Assembly (NCBI GenBank): GCA_031308135.1
Contig: JAHLJT010009436.1
Span: forward strand, 157,389,976 to 157,453,975
DNA: 64,000 bases
DNA from: Acheta domesticus
Lineage: Eukaryota; Arthropoda; Insecta; Orthoptera; Gryllidae
Direction of reading: 5' to 3'
Position 1 is the first letter of the stretch. Each line of letters begins with the position of its first letter. A program made the position numbers and the translations under genes. A model generated the notes under the pieces. The model was given only the letters and a program-made list of their open reading frames with translations, searched no databases and was not told the DNA's origin. Shown one piece after another: positions 11,795 through 22,956 of this stretch.

Positions 11795-13299
11795 AATGAA
11801 AATGGACCAGATGAAAGAATCGGAGGAGAGAGGGGAATGTATCTTCCATGAACTCTTTTTGTCTGTCATTATTATTGTTTTTGACATCGGAATATACTGG
11901 TTCTGAACGAGATCAAAGAATGCTACGTGTAGCCTGGATATAAAGTATTTACTTTGTTGGATACAATGGCATAAAGAGGAAGCATTGCCAGACCGGTTTT
12001 CTGCTTCTTGAACAGGTCCATATGTTATTCGTTAACTTCTATTCATTGCTTTGACATTTTGATTCCTTATAGATGTTCCATTTTACGAGATCAAATATTG
12101 GGAATGTCTTCCTTCCTTTAGAATCTCATCCTTTCCTCAAATTATGTTCTCTCTAGTTCCTTCTTTTCTTTGGTATCACCTTCAATAACTGCCACTGCCT
12201 TTCCTCCCTCACTCTTCCTAAAAGTTCTTCATTATTTTCTACGTCAATTCAACTAATGAATGAATGAAAACATTCAGATGATGCCAAAAATTAGATTTAG
12301 AAATTGTAGCGGAAATGAAAGTTATTGAAGTCACTAATATAAAAATATGATTACTCCAAACTTTCCTCTCCGTCTTTGAAAACCTTTAGCTTCTCTAAGG
12401 TCGTTGGAATTTTTTTCTTCTCAAATATTCAATCTCTTATTCTTCTGTTTCAATTGCCATTACCGGCGGAATGTCTGTTTTTAGGAATTCAAGCGAAGCA
12501 CTGATTCCTTTGACAAAATCTTCTCAAATCTGGCTCCAAAGCACCTTCCTTATGGCGATCTGGGACTGGGTTTCGGATCTCCTTCAGCCTGTGGACCACT
12601 GGTTATACCAATCTCACTTCAGATAGGAGGACAGTTATTTTGAAGGCTTCTAAGACAGTTGAGCATTGTTGTGACCGCGTCAATCCGTAAAATGTATTCT
12701 TTCGCCATCCAGATGAGCTCAAACGCCAAGTTGCATTGCTTCGGAAGCGCAGATCGCCGTCAGGAATACTTTTCAAGATCGATATTCTTTGTTCCGTTAT
12801 AGTCATTAAATACAATATTGTTTGAATTGCTACAAAACGTGTCAAAAAACTCGAGAGAAAATTAAAATGAATTATATGGTAAAGAAAATGAATCTAGCCA
12901 GGAACGTCAAAGATAAACGGTCAGCCCACAATCACCGATATTAAACATTGCGCGATATTAACATGCATCCCAATTACAACCAAACTCACAGTAGATGTTT
13001 CATAAGTAGAATGTTTTCTTGCACGTTCTTCGAATGGAAAAATAACTGAGTACCACAGTCCAAGCACAAGTTTGTCGACGCCCGTGTAATGATTGCAACC
13101 ATGCAAATGACCTTGACTGTATGACGCCGCGTCCAAGGCTTAGTGCCGATTTTTCGGTCATATGTTGGTCTTCCTCAGGGCTAGTGTGCGGGCTGGAAAA
13201 GTCGACATCCCAGCCGTCGACGCGGCTTCATCCGGACAGTCAAGGCCTTGTGCATGACTCTGGCCGCGGAAGCCTGTACGAGTGCAAACCATATCTATA
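11795..13299. other. Unassigned DNA between two inverted-repeat elements
   Basis: About 1.5 kb of mostly AT-rich sequence with no recognisable gene or repeat. Frames of up to 80 codons show no motif. Confidence 0.45.
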
Positions 13300-13538
13300 G
13301 TGCGATTTTTCTAACTCTGCCCCTCAAGCCCCTATGGGGCTTGGAGCACGATGGAATATCACACTGCATTTCGCGTCTTTCTCCGTCGTACCGCTAGAAG
13401 TCGCATGATCGCAAGCACTGCTTGATACGGTCATGCGATCATGCGATATCTGGCGGCACGACTGAGAATGTCGCGAAATACCGTGACTTATTCCATAGTG
13501 AAGACGGTCCTTGAGGGGCAAAGTTAGAAAAATCGCAG
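13300..13538. mobile_element. Fold-back MITE, copy 1 (family shared with 61224-61473)
   Basis: Almost the whole element is an inverted repeat. The ends read TGCGATTTTTCTAAC then TCTGCCCCTCAAG on the left, and CTTGAGGGGCAAAGTTAGA then AAAATCGCAG on the right. The centre (GCACTGCTTGATACGGTC...GCGATATC) lies between arms carrying GATGGAATATCACACTGCAT and its near-complement. The left end is preceded by TA. A second copy at 61224-61473 shares ends, arms and centre, showing that it is mobile. No coding capacity. Confidence 0.85.
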
Positions 13539-13539
13539 A

Positions 13540-14240
13540 ATACGTGTTATGCCACACCTCCCAAAATGATTCGACAGAAATGAAAAAAAAATCAAATTAT
13601 AACCAATTAGACAACATTTTGAAAAACAAAATTCTTTTTTTTTAATTCTTCCTGAAGCTCCTTGTTCTTCACTTTTCAATTTAGGCTAATCTTACAATGC
13701 ACCAAAAGGAATTAAATCTCGTTTCCCTAGAGACATATTTAAACCTCCGTAAATCAGAAAGATTTAGATTATTTTAAATAACTTATAAACTTCATTACTA
13801 TTTTTGCTATTTTCAAACGAAAGATAATGAAAGTTGCAAAATACATCAATATCGTTAACCAAAGAAGACAGTTACGCTATGAGTGACGGACTCTAAATGT
13901 TCTTAGCTATCCATTGTAATTCACTTCCTTGGAAGGCAGTCATGCCGAACAAGCAGAATACTAAATAAATAAAGAAAAAAGAAAAAGAAGAAATGAGGGT
14001 CAAATGGATCGCTCCAGGAGTGCTGACGTGAGAGCGGACAGCCCGTACGAAACAATGCAATGAGAAGCCCCCTCCCAGTGTGCCGGTGGCTCGGCGTGGC
14101 GCGGGGCCAGCGCGGGCGGAAGGGGCGGAATGCAAGGCAAGGGCACGAGAAGCCGTTGCCCCGTTCGCGCCTGGTCGCCGCCGCGCCCTACAATGACGCC
14201 GCTAACACTGCCCCGTCACCTCCTCCGCTCCTCCCGTGCA
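13540..14240. other. AT-rich DNA passing into a GC-rich block
   Basis: AT-rich to about 14040, then GC-rich to 14240, where the Jockey fragment begins. The first third of the 141-codon plus-strand frame at 14060-14485 is this GC-rich DNA fused by chance to retroelement sequence, so that frame is not a single gene. Confidence 0.5.
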
Positions 14241-14722
14241 ACCTAACTGTTAAATACTTAGGACTAAACTTTGATGCAAGATTAACCTGGAAAGCTCACA
14301 TAGCCATGAAAATTCAACACACCAAAATCAAATTAACTCAACTAAAACCAGTACTAAATCACAAAAGCAGTCTCTCCTTAAACAATTCCATTGCCCTGTA
14401 TAAGACAATAATCAGGCTTCTAATGCCCCATCTGGACGAATGCTTCACAAACATATATAAAATTCAAATAATGCAAAACAAATAGCTAAGATTAGTCACT
14501 CATGCCCCACGGTTCATTTGTAATGATCAACTACACAGAGAATTACATTTACCAACCATTAATCATCACATCGCTCATCTCTCCAACAATTTCTCCTCAA
14601 ATATATCCTCAATAAATCAAATAGCCCACTACTACCCAGCCACACTTAATGAATTTCCAACCCGAATCCGCAATAGACATCCACTACACGTCTTCCTCAA
14701 TATATTTTCAGATGTAAACTAA
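14241..14722 (+). pseudogene. Jockey-clade non-LTR retrotransposon, 3' fragment (reverse transcriptase C-terminus)
   Basis: Translates from about 14245 as a typical Jockey C-terminal region: KYLGLNFDARLTWKAHI, then LNNSIALYKTIIRLLM, a single in-frame stop at 14483-14485, then LRLVTHAPRFICNDQLHREL, ending with a stop at 14720-14722. The catalytic part is missing, as expected for 5' truncation during target-primed insertion. About 160 bp of 3' sequence follows, ending in a short A-run at 14876-14884. Both flanks are GC-rich and similar in character, so the insertion split one GC-rich block. With only one stop and no frameshift over 480 bp, it looks younger than the element at 1-2416. Confidence 0.9.
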
Positions 14723-14884
14723 GCGTAGGTGCTCAATGAATATCCTTAGCCACTTATGTAGTTAGATTAGAATTAGTTTTAGGTTAGGTTAACTGTAAGT
14801 TATAACAATTACATGTGAAAAAGTAGTAAATACTGAACCACGTACTATTCATTCAAATAATAGAAGAAAGAATTTAAAAAAAAC
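14723..14884 (+). mobile_element. 3' UTR and A-rich end of the Jockey fragment
   Basis: Non-coding tail after the stop, ending in a short A-run (TTTAAAAAAAACCC). The sharp return to GC-rich DNA at 14885 marks the insertion edge. I could not define a clear target duplication. Confidence 0.65.
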
Positions 14885-15308
14885 CCACCTCCGTCTCTAG
14901 CCAGCGGCACCGTCCATCTCTGGCGCCCCCCTCCCTCGCCCAGTCAGGCCGCGCGCTCACCGCCGCGCTCACCCGGCCGTGATCACTCCGTCTCCATCGT
15001 GGTCGCCATTGGGATGTTTTCAAATCATCCATGTTTTAAACATCAATATAGTCACGCCGATGTTTTTTAACATCAACTTTTGGTACTTGATGTTTTTAAT
15101 GCTTCCTTTATGAATGAAAACTTCCCATATCACAATTTTACAAGAAGTAAAATATGAAATGATAACTGATAGCTCCGCTGTCAGTGTGTGTATTCCAACC
15201 AAACGCACTACCTTCAGCAGACAACCTCTCGCCCGAGAGGACGCCAATACCCTGGTATTATTTCCGGTCTTTCCTCATATTCTGCACTTGAAGACGCGCT
15301 CAACATAT

Positions 15309-15757
15309 TGTAGTTGACACTATATGTGTTAAACAAAGGGCGCAGAAGATGACGCATGGGGAAATTCTGCCCAACGCGGGTACGGCATGGTACGATGGAG
15401 GCATTGGGGCGGCGGGTAGCGCCGAAGGGCCTATATAACGGCACGAGAACAATGCCTCAGTCTTCTTGTTTCTCAGCAGCGTCGGCGTGCGGTTGCGCGT
15501 AAGTTGAGCTAGCGGCGCACGTGGGAAAAGGGGCCGGCAATTCATTTTCGTGACGAGCGAGACATGCATTAGGTATCAGATGTAGAGCGGTGTGATAGCC
15601 GTTCGATTAAATCTCTCCTAGTAGTGGGATCTATTTAGTTAGTTAATTGTAAACAGTGAAATTTGTTATTTGTGACTACGGTCTAGTTTATGAATAAACT
15701 TACTGTTCTGACAACCCATTCTCGTCTGTGTTCTGATTACACCCGTATGACGCCACA
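15309..15757 (+). mobile_element. Solo LTR of an LTR retrotransposon
   Basis: A 449-bp segment starts TGTAGTTGACAC, ends GACGCCACA, and is flanked on both sides by ATAT (15305-15308 and 15758-15761), a 4-bp target duplication. Inside are a TATA box (15432-15438), an initiator-like TCAGTC (15457-15462) about 25 bp downstream, and AATAAA (15693-15698). No internal domain or second LTR is present, so recombination between two LTRs probably removed the rest. It lies inside the hAT-like element and is therefore the younger insertion. A Ty3-type or BEL-type source is possible from the 4-bp duplication, but not proven. Confidence 0.85.
15432..15462 (+). promoter_or_regulatory. LTR core promoter: TATA box and initiator
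   Basis: TATATAA at 15432-15438 is followed by TCAGTC at 15457-15462, matching the arthropod initiator pattern TCA(G/T)T(C/T). The A would be the start site, about 27 bp from the start of the TATA box. The AATAAA lies 234 bp farther on, giving a plausible U3-R-U5 layout. Confidence 0.6.
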
Positions 15758-16250
15758 ATATGCGCCGTTGGCGTAAGGACTGCCCCTTCTCGTACACTTG
15801 GGCGAAGTGAACTCTGTCTTCACTTTTGAGATGACGCTGGGCGATCAGGGTTTGTTTTGTCCTTTGTTCTTATTCTTTTTAACTTTGTTTTGAGTTACAA
15901 CTTAATTTCAAGTTAATAAAAACGGCCACTGTCGAATTAAATTCTGTTGCACCCAAATTTATTGTTAAAACTTACTAAACCCCCTCTAAAACATCGATGT
16001 TTAAAAATATGTTTAAAAACATCGATGGTTTTTGCTATTATTAACATCGATGATTTAAATTTGAACATTGCTGTTTTGTTGCTGATAGGGAACATTGATG
16101 TTTTGTTACCAACGTCGCATCACCAATCGCCCTCTCACTATTATCTCCTTCACCATAGAAATTCTCACCACCATCTGTAGTGCCATCGACAACACCACCT
16201 CAAAAATCGTCACCATTTACGTAGCCTTTGCCAACAATGACTTTTTTTAT

Positions 16251-16417
16251 CTTCGATTAAAACATCATGTCAGTTGATTTATCAGCTGTGACACTGTCAC
16301 GCAATCGGGAGCTTGACCGTCACCATAGTGACGGTCACGTAGTGACGGTCAAGCTCCCGATTGGATGACAGCCTCACAGCTGATCAAGTGTCAACGGACT
16401 TGATGCTTTAATCGAAG
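16251..16417. mobile_element. Fold-back element, copy 1 (family shared with 23932-24101)
   Basis: A 167-bp near-palindrome. The outer arms are CTTCGATTAAAACATCATGT on the left and its near-complement ACATTGAT-type text ending TTTAATCGAAG on the right. The inner arms are CGGGAGCTTGACCGTCAC and GTGACGGTCAAGCTCCCG around a short centre that itself contains GTGACGGTCAC. The right arm has extra bases (GTGTCAACGGACTTGATG), so the fold is imperfect. The element at 23932-24101 has the same plan and similar inner and outer words. Confidence 0.8.
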
Positions 16418-16515
16418 TCCACGCTCTCGCCATCGAGGGCCATTGCCATCCGTAGTGCCGCCATTACCGTCAGTGCCCAATGCCTCCTCTTCCTTACCGT
16501 CCCGGATGCGGATTC

Positions 16516-16845
16516 GGATGGTGTAACGGTCAGCGTACGGATCGGATTGTCGTACCCAAGATTGCGGGTTCAAACCCGATCGAAGCCGTGGATTTTTAAG
16601 GGCGAAAAAAAATCCTTCGGAGGGGAAGGAAAGCCGGGTGTCCCATGTAGTAGATTAACTCTATGTAAAAGATCCTCAAGCCTAAATGAAGCCTCTGAAC
16701 TAAATTCAAATCGCCTGTTTCGTCGCCCGAGGATAATTTCATATTTCTCCGCTAGTTGGTGAAAAGAGCGTAGCGAAATTTGCGTGGCCAGACGAAAGAG
16801 CGGGCCTGATGGCCCGAGTCTCGCCACGTACAATAAGGCATTAGC
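16516..16845 (+). mobile_element. SINE-1 copy, full length
   Basis: The head GGATGGTGTAACGGTCAGCG is tRNA-like (A-box region), followed by B-box GGGTTCAAACCC near 16565 and the body: GAAGCCGTGGATTTTTAAGG, CCTTCGGAGGGGAAGGAAAG, TCAAATCGCCTGTTTCGTCG. It ends with GTCTCGCCACGTA and AATAAGGCATTAGC. This is the cleanest SINE-1 copy in the window. Confidence 0.87.
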
Positions 16846-16849
16846 TAAC

Positions 16850-17120
16850 TAACCGCCCCGGCAGGGCCGCCGCCAACCTCGCAGGCGGCGCGCGCGGCGG
16901 AGGAGGATGCGCGTTTTGTTCCTTGTGGCGGTCGGCTTCTTGTGGTCCGTCATCGACCACCGTTAGGTGCACGCAGGAAGCCCGTGCACTCGGAGCGAGT
17001 TTTCACCCGACGCCCAGGACGTGGGGCGCTGTCATTGCGCGAGCAACCGGCGGCAAGAAAGAAGTCCCGCCAGGGTTCTGTGACCGGGTTCAGGGCCGCT
17101 GCACATTTCCTTTCGTTCGG
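16850..17120. other. GC-rich block between two SINEs
   Basis: CpG-rich sequence (GCGCGCGGCGGAGG and similar) with several overlapping chance frames of 60 to 98 codons. Nothing in them resembles a known domain. Confidence 0.4.
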
Positions 17121-17174
17121 CCAGTGAGCATTGGGCCGATGGAAATTCAAGGTGAAAGTTACCGATTTTTTTTA

Positions 17175-17696
17175 ATGATTGATTATCTCGTGGTTCCGAG
17201 ATCATTATTAGTTCCGTAGGGGCAGTGAATATTTTAGCCTTGAGAGTGGAGACGTCTCTGTCCGCTGCACGAGATCCGAAGCCGGTTACGGAGGAATGCG
17301 GGTGTTCGCCTCCTCCAGATATTTCTTCCATTAGGACAAGCTCTAAGGTCATGACTGATCTCCCGATATGAGTAATAGTATTATACCTGTACGTGTAAGT
17401 GTGTGTGTAAGTAAGGCGTAGTATATGATAAAGAAGAGGAAGAAAAGATCGCACGTAGTCCGTGGCAAGTTTGTTATGGTTCTGCTCCGCAATTCGCCTG
17501 GTATTGATCGGTGAAATCACGGAAAACAATCGATCAGAGCAGCCGGCTGCGAGAATTCTGTTCCAGACAGCGGCTGAATTCGACCAGCTATCTAGCTAGT
17601 GAGGAAAATCTGCCACTGAAATTCCCCCATCGGGACTTGATCACTAGGACCTTTGGGTCGGAGTGGCTGCAGAGACAGCGATAATTCTCGCTCCGA
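17175..17696 (-). mobile_element. SINE-A copy, minus strand
   Basis: Reverse-oriented: tail TGATTGATT at 17175-17184, then the complement of the family's 3' body, the core (GGTGAAATCACGGAAAAC, complement of TTTTCCGTGATTTCACC) near 17510, and the diverged head to about 17696. The B-box is mutated (GACTTGATCACTAGGACC in place of the usual complement), so this copy is probably transcriptionally dead. Confidence 0.82.
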
Positions 17697-17699
17697 GTT

Positions 17700-20105
17700 A
17701 AATCATCCAAATTTTTCTGATTTTCTTCTACTTAACATTTTGCCGGTTTACGAATTTTAATCCGGGTACGAAATTTTGTCACATTTTCATCACAACGAAA
17801 TGTGGAAATGTTTAAAACACCGTGATTTAATTACTTTAATTTTCAGACTGTACAAATAAAATTATTTCACTTAAGATTTGCATGTGCCAAAAAACCTGAC
17901 TATACTGTAAGCATACTATTTAGTTACTCAACATTAAGAAGGATTGCAGTCCCCCAGCTCTGTCTGAGTTGTTTTGACCAATAATTGTAAGACTTTGGAA
18001 GTGCCTTTTTTTATAAGTATTTGCAGTATTGACTTTACAGCCGCAACTCAAACATTAAGCAATTTTAAGAAAGTTACGGTAAAACTACAAAAGTACACGA
18101 GCTAGTCAATTTCAGATAAATGTTGATAAATATCTATGTGAGCTTCACATTTACTTTCATTCGAACAATTGAGCAAAAATTTGCTTTCATCAGTTTTTGT
18201 TTCAATATTTCTTGAAGTGTCTGTCTTTCGAAGGCTCATTTTGAATTTCTCAGTCACGCGAACTATGAAACTGACTAGTCAATTTGTTAGATATGTTAAT
18301 GACATGATTGTTTTAGATTCAATTTTTCGAAATTCTTATGTAATCTGATAGCCATGCCCGATTTACTGCATATGTCACTCTACCGAGTCTCGTCTAGAAG
18401 TTTCATAATTTTCCAAAAACTTCTATCAGAATATTATGATTCAGTCGCGTTCGAAAGTTCACAGCCAAGCCTTTTTATCTTATTGAAAAATATCTTATTC
18501 ATACCTTATAAGGAAGTAAAATGATTTTAAGAGAAGAAAGTCCTTACTTATTAGACTGCATTGAATCGTTCAAATACCATTAGTATAATCGAGAAGCTAG
18601 GCTAGTTGAAACTGGTGTCGCTCTTCAAATGGAGATCTTTTCTTATCTCTGTTTGCTACTGAACGCGTAATGTTTATTCCAGACCATCAGAGTGGAAAAC
18701 ATATTTCTATTTCGTCGTGTCCAGAACAAACGTGCAGGCCTGAACAATTCGTCATTCGCCGTACTCATAATATAGAGGATATAAAATACTGTTACCAATC
18801 GAGATAAAAATCTTAACAAAACATTTAATGAAAATTAAAAGAAATAAATTCGAATTCTCGTGTGCTTCAATCACTTTGAGATTTGAATTACAAAAAAGAA
18901 TCTTGAAGTCACATCGACCAGGTAATAGTGTTAATTAAATCCCAGTAGATTTTCTCCTTTTATTCACAAATACTAGTATGTTGTTATGTGCTCGTGATGG
19001 AGGCAGAAATTAGGAGCCTTGTTATTAATAGCTTTTGGGACTTCCAGAGGCAATCGTTCACATCAGGCTATTAATTTTTTTCTAGTTTTTTTTTTAAATT
19101 TTGGGCCTCAAGAAAATGTGCGCAGATAATCTCTTCCCCCATACGTCATAGACAGTTTTTATTGTTTTTTGACCAAATAAATAAATAAATTGTCAAAATC
19201 TAATCAGTATGATTAATCGAGAAGTGATCTAAAGCTGTTGGGCATAATTGTTTCCAATACATTTTACCTACCATTTCGCGTTAAGTTAAATCCCAGGGGG
19301 TTATAAATGATCGATAGCTGCAAAACTGATTGCACTTCAAGTTTCTTCCTCTTCGAAATATTTTTCATGTGTTCGAAACGGCTCTGCAAACGGTTACACT
19401 CGGGAATGTGATCTAATACATAAATATACAAGATAGTTAACATTAGTACTAAGCAAAGTTTGGCGATGGACGAGTATGTATTTCTGAAATATAATACGTC
19501 GTGAAAAATAGAAGTAACATAAAAAATGGTTTCTTGGTATGAATGGAATTTGGAATTCATTCCATTATTAAATGGAATATTTAATATTATTTATGGTCAT
19601 GAATTTCATAAAAAGTTCATTCACCTAAACAAACAGCAGGTTTACTTGTATTCCTAGTTCTAATTTCTATTCTCAAACAATGAAAGCTTCCTTTATGTGA
19701 AGATTAGATTTTCAATTTGCCCCTAAAAGTATGCCTGAAATTACCTTAAACCTAATCGCAGTTTCATTTGCTCTTCGCTCTCGTGCATCGACGCATCCGG
19801 GGAATACCGAGCCAGCCTCCGCCTTCGCCTATCGCTAAAATTAAAAGAGGAAAACAAAGAAAAAGTCGGTCCGTCTTCTTTATTTCTTCTCTCCAGACAA
19901 ACCGTTATCAGCGGTTTTCGTAATCGCAGCGAGAAATATTGCCCTCTTCGGATGGTGTCGTAAGAGTTATCTTGTGCTACTGGACGCTATACAGTGGTCG
20001 ATGAATAATACAGAAAATGTAAATTGTTGTGCAGTGCCCTCTTTACGAGCAATTTGAACCTTCAAGCGGAATCGAGAAGATTTTGAATTTGCGAGAAGAT
20101 TTTGA
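17700..20105. other. AT-rich DNA without recognisable genes
   Basis: About 2.4 kb of AT-rich sequence, the longest stretch here without an identifiable element. A 98-codon minus-strand frame at 19264-19560 shows no motif. It could be intron or intergenic DNA. Confidence 0.5.
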
Positions 20106-20255
20106 ATAAATTTGCAATTAATCTGCAAATACAGTAAAAATATGAGTATCAGTAAATACGTAATTTGTAATCATTTTGATTAGATAAATTTGCAATTAAT
20201 CTGCAAATACAGAAAAAATAGTAATATCAGTAAATATGTAGTTTGTTATCATTAT
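20106..20255. repeat. Two-copy 78-bp tandem duplication
   Basis: ATAAATTTGCAATTAATCTG begins at 20106 and again at 20184, followed in both cases by CAAATACAG, an A-run, TATCAGTAAATA and a (C/T)GTA-TTTGT pattern. The units differ at a handful of sites. Confidence 0.85.
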
Positions 20256-20782
20256 CTATTATTTTCCTACTTGCTACTTTTTATGTTAATCAAGGTGGAA
20301 GGAATTTGTCACTAGAAAATATCCAAATTAAAGAAATGAAATAAAAACAGATTATGTCTCTACCTTACTCAGGTATGTCTGTAAAATGGCTAGCGGTATT
20401 GCATATTCTTTAGGAACAATCTTTCTTAGCTCTCTCCTCTCAACCATTTTTTTCTTTCCAACGATATCAGCGCACGAGTTAAATTATGGTATGACCCAAG
20501 ATTAAACACCGTACGTAAAATCCAAACGTTCCAAAGCTGTATGATGTTTTTAAAATGTAATAGTATTTAAGATTGTTATTTAAATGGAATTTTTGCTTCC
20601 AATAGTTCGTACTGAATCACAGAATTAATAAAATGGTTCGAGTTAAAACAGAAATGTTAATACTTGTTCACAATGCTCACTCCGTACATCGCACACCGCA
20701 CTACGTAATGTCCAGTTAACGTGAGTCCTTGAAAATCCTCCGTGAAAATGGTTTGTTAGCATACGTAAACAATATTGTGACA

Positions 20783-20866
20783 ATCAGCAGTGCTTTAGGT
20801 ACGCAGTTGACGCTTTATAGACAAGGAAGACCTAGGTTCGAGTCACGGCGGCCGATTTTCCACATC
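20783..20866 (+). mobile_element. SINE-A head fragment
   Basis: Only the tRNA-like head remains: GAAGACCTAGGTTCGAGTC (B-box near 20834) followed by ACGGCGGCCGATTTTCCACA, matching the start of SINE-A. The core and 3' body are absent, and a strong hairpin follows immediately. Confidence 0.6.
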
Positions 20867-20874
20867 TGAATAGA

Positions 20875-20902
20875 TGGGTCGATCGAAAACCCGATCGACC
20901 CA
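20875..20902. other. Perfect 11-bp hairpin
   Basis: TGGGTCGATCG at 20875-20885 and CGATCGACCCA at 20892-20902 flank a 6-base loop. It directly follows the SINE-A head fragment. It is not followed by a T-run and has no known role. Confidence 0.7.
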
Positions 20903-21959
20903 CGTGCAATGTGTCGGAAATAAACAGGGTTCGCGAGAGCTTTTTTCGCAGTTCTCTAATTTCCCCTGCCTGTTATTGCTTCATCATCATTAATCATATA
21001 ATATAACTTTAACATTAACCTCACCTATCACCCATTATGAAACCATTAGTATCATGCTCAACCAAAAAAGGTTTAGGTACTGGGATCACAATAAATGGCT
21101 AAATGGCTGTATCCGTGTCGACCACTGCCCAGAAGAGAACTCTACAGGCCGGTTGTTCTGATTGGTCGTTTCATAAATTCGTTCCACAAATCCGCTACTC
21201 AAATAATACAGCTCGCCCCTTGAACCGTGCACAATCATTTCTACCGGATCATGATCCGATTCCATTCACAAGGCGTGAAAATAATCCTTTCCATGCGACC
21301 CGCTTGTAATTTCGAATATCTCCGTCAGTACTACGATGTCGAATTGCGCAAACGCTAAAGGGAGAGAAATAGTTGAATGTAGGAGAGTTGCCCAAATGAA
21401 ACTGACTCGTCTTTGTCGCAATGTCGTAGGAGAGCAAAGCAGAACTTTCTGTAGTAGACGCACATACTTGCTCAGAGACCCATACATACGTGCGTTCATC
21501 CATAAGGGTCCAGCTAATTTTTTTGAAGCCAGGTGTAAATGCAGCCTACACTTATCATTGTGGGACAAGCGAGTAGAAATGCTCATGTGAAAGGAGGTTC
21601 GCGTTGTTCTTTGACGAGAAGGGTCCGTTGCTTTTGGAGAAGATGGACGCAGGGAGAATTGTGGCAATGTAATCACTACACTTCGGATTTTTAGGTCCTA
21701 AAAAATGTGGTTTTAGGTGCCTAAAAACTAGGAAAATAGGTCTTTAATAGGCATAAACAAAGACATTTTATGCATCACACCAACCAAAACGCAGTGATTT
21801 ATTAAACACTATGTTTTATTTCAAAACACGTAAATACAGTATGAAAGATAAGATAATATTGTAATTGAACAATCACTCTAAAAGGGAAATTATTGCTTCT
21901 ATTCTATAAAAAAAAACCCTGTCACTGTCAGTTAATTAAAATATAAAGGATAAAATTAT
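20903..21959. other. Unassigned DNA, end of the hAT remnant at its right
   Basis: Overlapping frames at 21103-21676 (up to 136 codons, both strands) show no motif. From about 21680 the text (TTTTTAGGTCCTAAAAAATG, TTAGGTGCCTAAAAA) may be the 3' non-coding end of the hAT element whose transposase remnant begins at 21960. Confidence 0.4.
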
Positions 21960-22690
21960 GTCTGACTTGATTTAATGCAATAATGAATTAATGCAACATT
22001 GTTATTTTTAAATAACAGATTTTTCAATTTCACTTTTTGCCGTAATTTTGCCCGCAATGAACAATAAGAAGAATTTTCAGATGTTGTTGGGTACGTTTGT
22101 CTTTCATCGATCAGAATTATCTTAAATGGTGAAGAAGATCTCTCAACGTCTGCGGTGCCGACTGGAACACATTTAAAAAGAGAAACCATATGGCAATTAA
22201 AACCTGTAGGGACAACTGACTCACTTCATTTAAAATGCCTGATACTTCTTTCAGAACAGTCTATCCAGGATTTTTGGCGAGCAGCATTTAGTTTTTAGGA
22301 AACAATTTTACCAACTTCACCAACAGCTTTATTTAACTGACTTTTTGCTCTTGTAAATAATGTGATAATGTGATGTTGATTCAGTAAGACTGAGCTTTGA
22401 TGATTGTAATTGCTCTATAGTATCTGTTAAAAAGTGAAATTAGTACAAACGTATGACAGATCTATCTCTCAAATCTATCTCTTGTATGACATTCTGGGCA
22501 ACCTTAATAAACTGCGATTCTTCTGCCGAAAAACTATTTACAACCTGTCAATGTTCTCATTGTAATATTTCACAGCCTGCTGCCTCGTACCCCATCTTGT
22601 CAAAATAGGCGCTAGTAGCAAATGCAGATTGGGACATTTTTCTTTGAAGCTACAATTCTAGAACTTGTAATCAAGGAACAGAGAAAATTC
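21960..22690 (-). pseudogene. hAT-superfamily transposase remnant, minus strand
   Basis: A hAT transposase cuts and pastes DNA through an RNase H-like fold and dimerises through a C-terminal domain. Reading leftwards on the minus strand, the first recognisable part is FKEKCPNLHLLLAP followed by ILTRWGTRQQAVKYYNENID (LTRWGT at 22586-22609), a conserved hAT block. Next come stop-riddled pieces with GEVGKIVS, and then a C-terminal block SLFKCVPVGTADVERS (about 22110-22190) that matches the conserved hAT dimerisation motif. Many stops and an apparent internal deletion break it. The N-terminal zinc finger and the first catalytic residues are not found. Exact hAT subfamily unresolved. Confidence 0.85.
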
Positions 22691-22956
22691 CTCATAAAAG
22701 AGTTTGAAAAACGAGGTCGGCCGAATGTGGGGCGTTAAAGCACAGGTCGTCCCTTAGTTGTGAGAGCCGTGGGATTTGTTCCGCAACATTTGTGTAAGAA
22801 TTTGGCTTAACTCCCAAGTAATCCAATCAACTGAGAGATGTAATATATTGCTTTACTGAATAACCGAAGATCTTGCTCATGACCTGCTCAACGGAGCCGT
22901 GCGAGTCTACTTGAACATCAGCGGCAGGTGAATATTTCTCCCCCGTGGTGTTTTTT

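Larger units (their letters stand above)
15009..16125. mobile_element. hAT-like MITE (ACATCGATGTT-rich) split by a solo LTR
   Basis: The left part (15009-15304) and right part (15762-16125) are homologous to the complete element at 40651-41172. Both carry repeated AACATCGATGTT-type words; the right part shares TTTAACTTTGTTTTG and AAATTAAATTC.. blocks with it. The ends read TTGGGATG and CATCACCA, diverged from TAGGGATG and CATCTCTA of the intact copy. Flanks share TCGCC but no clean 8-bp duplication. The interruption at 15305-15761 is the solo LTR plus its 4-bp duplication. Confidence 0.78.

Noticed and set aside
14060..14485. 141-codon plus-strand frame as a single gene
   Set aside because: Its first 60 codons are GC-rich flanking DNA; only the part from about 14245 is Jockey sequence, so it is a chance fusion.
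21103..21676. Overlapping frames of 68 to 136 codons as a gene
   Set aside because: Frames conflict on both strands, no motif is recognisable, and they lie next to a decayed hAT element.
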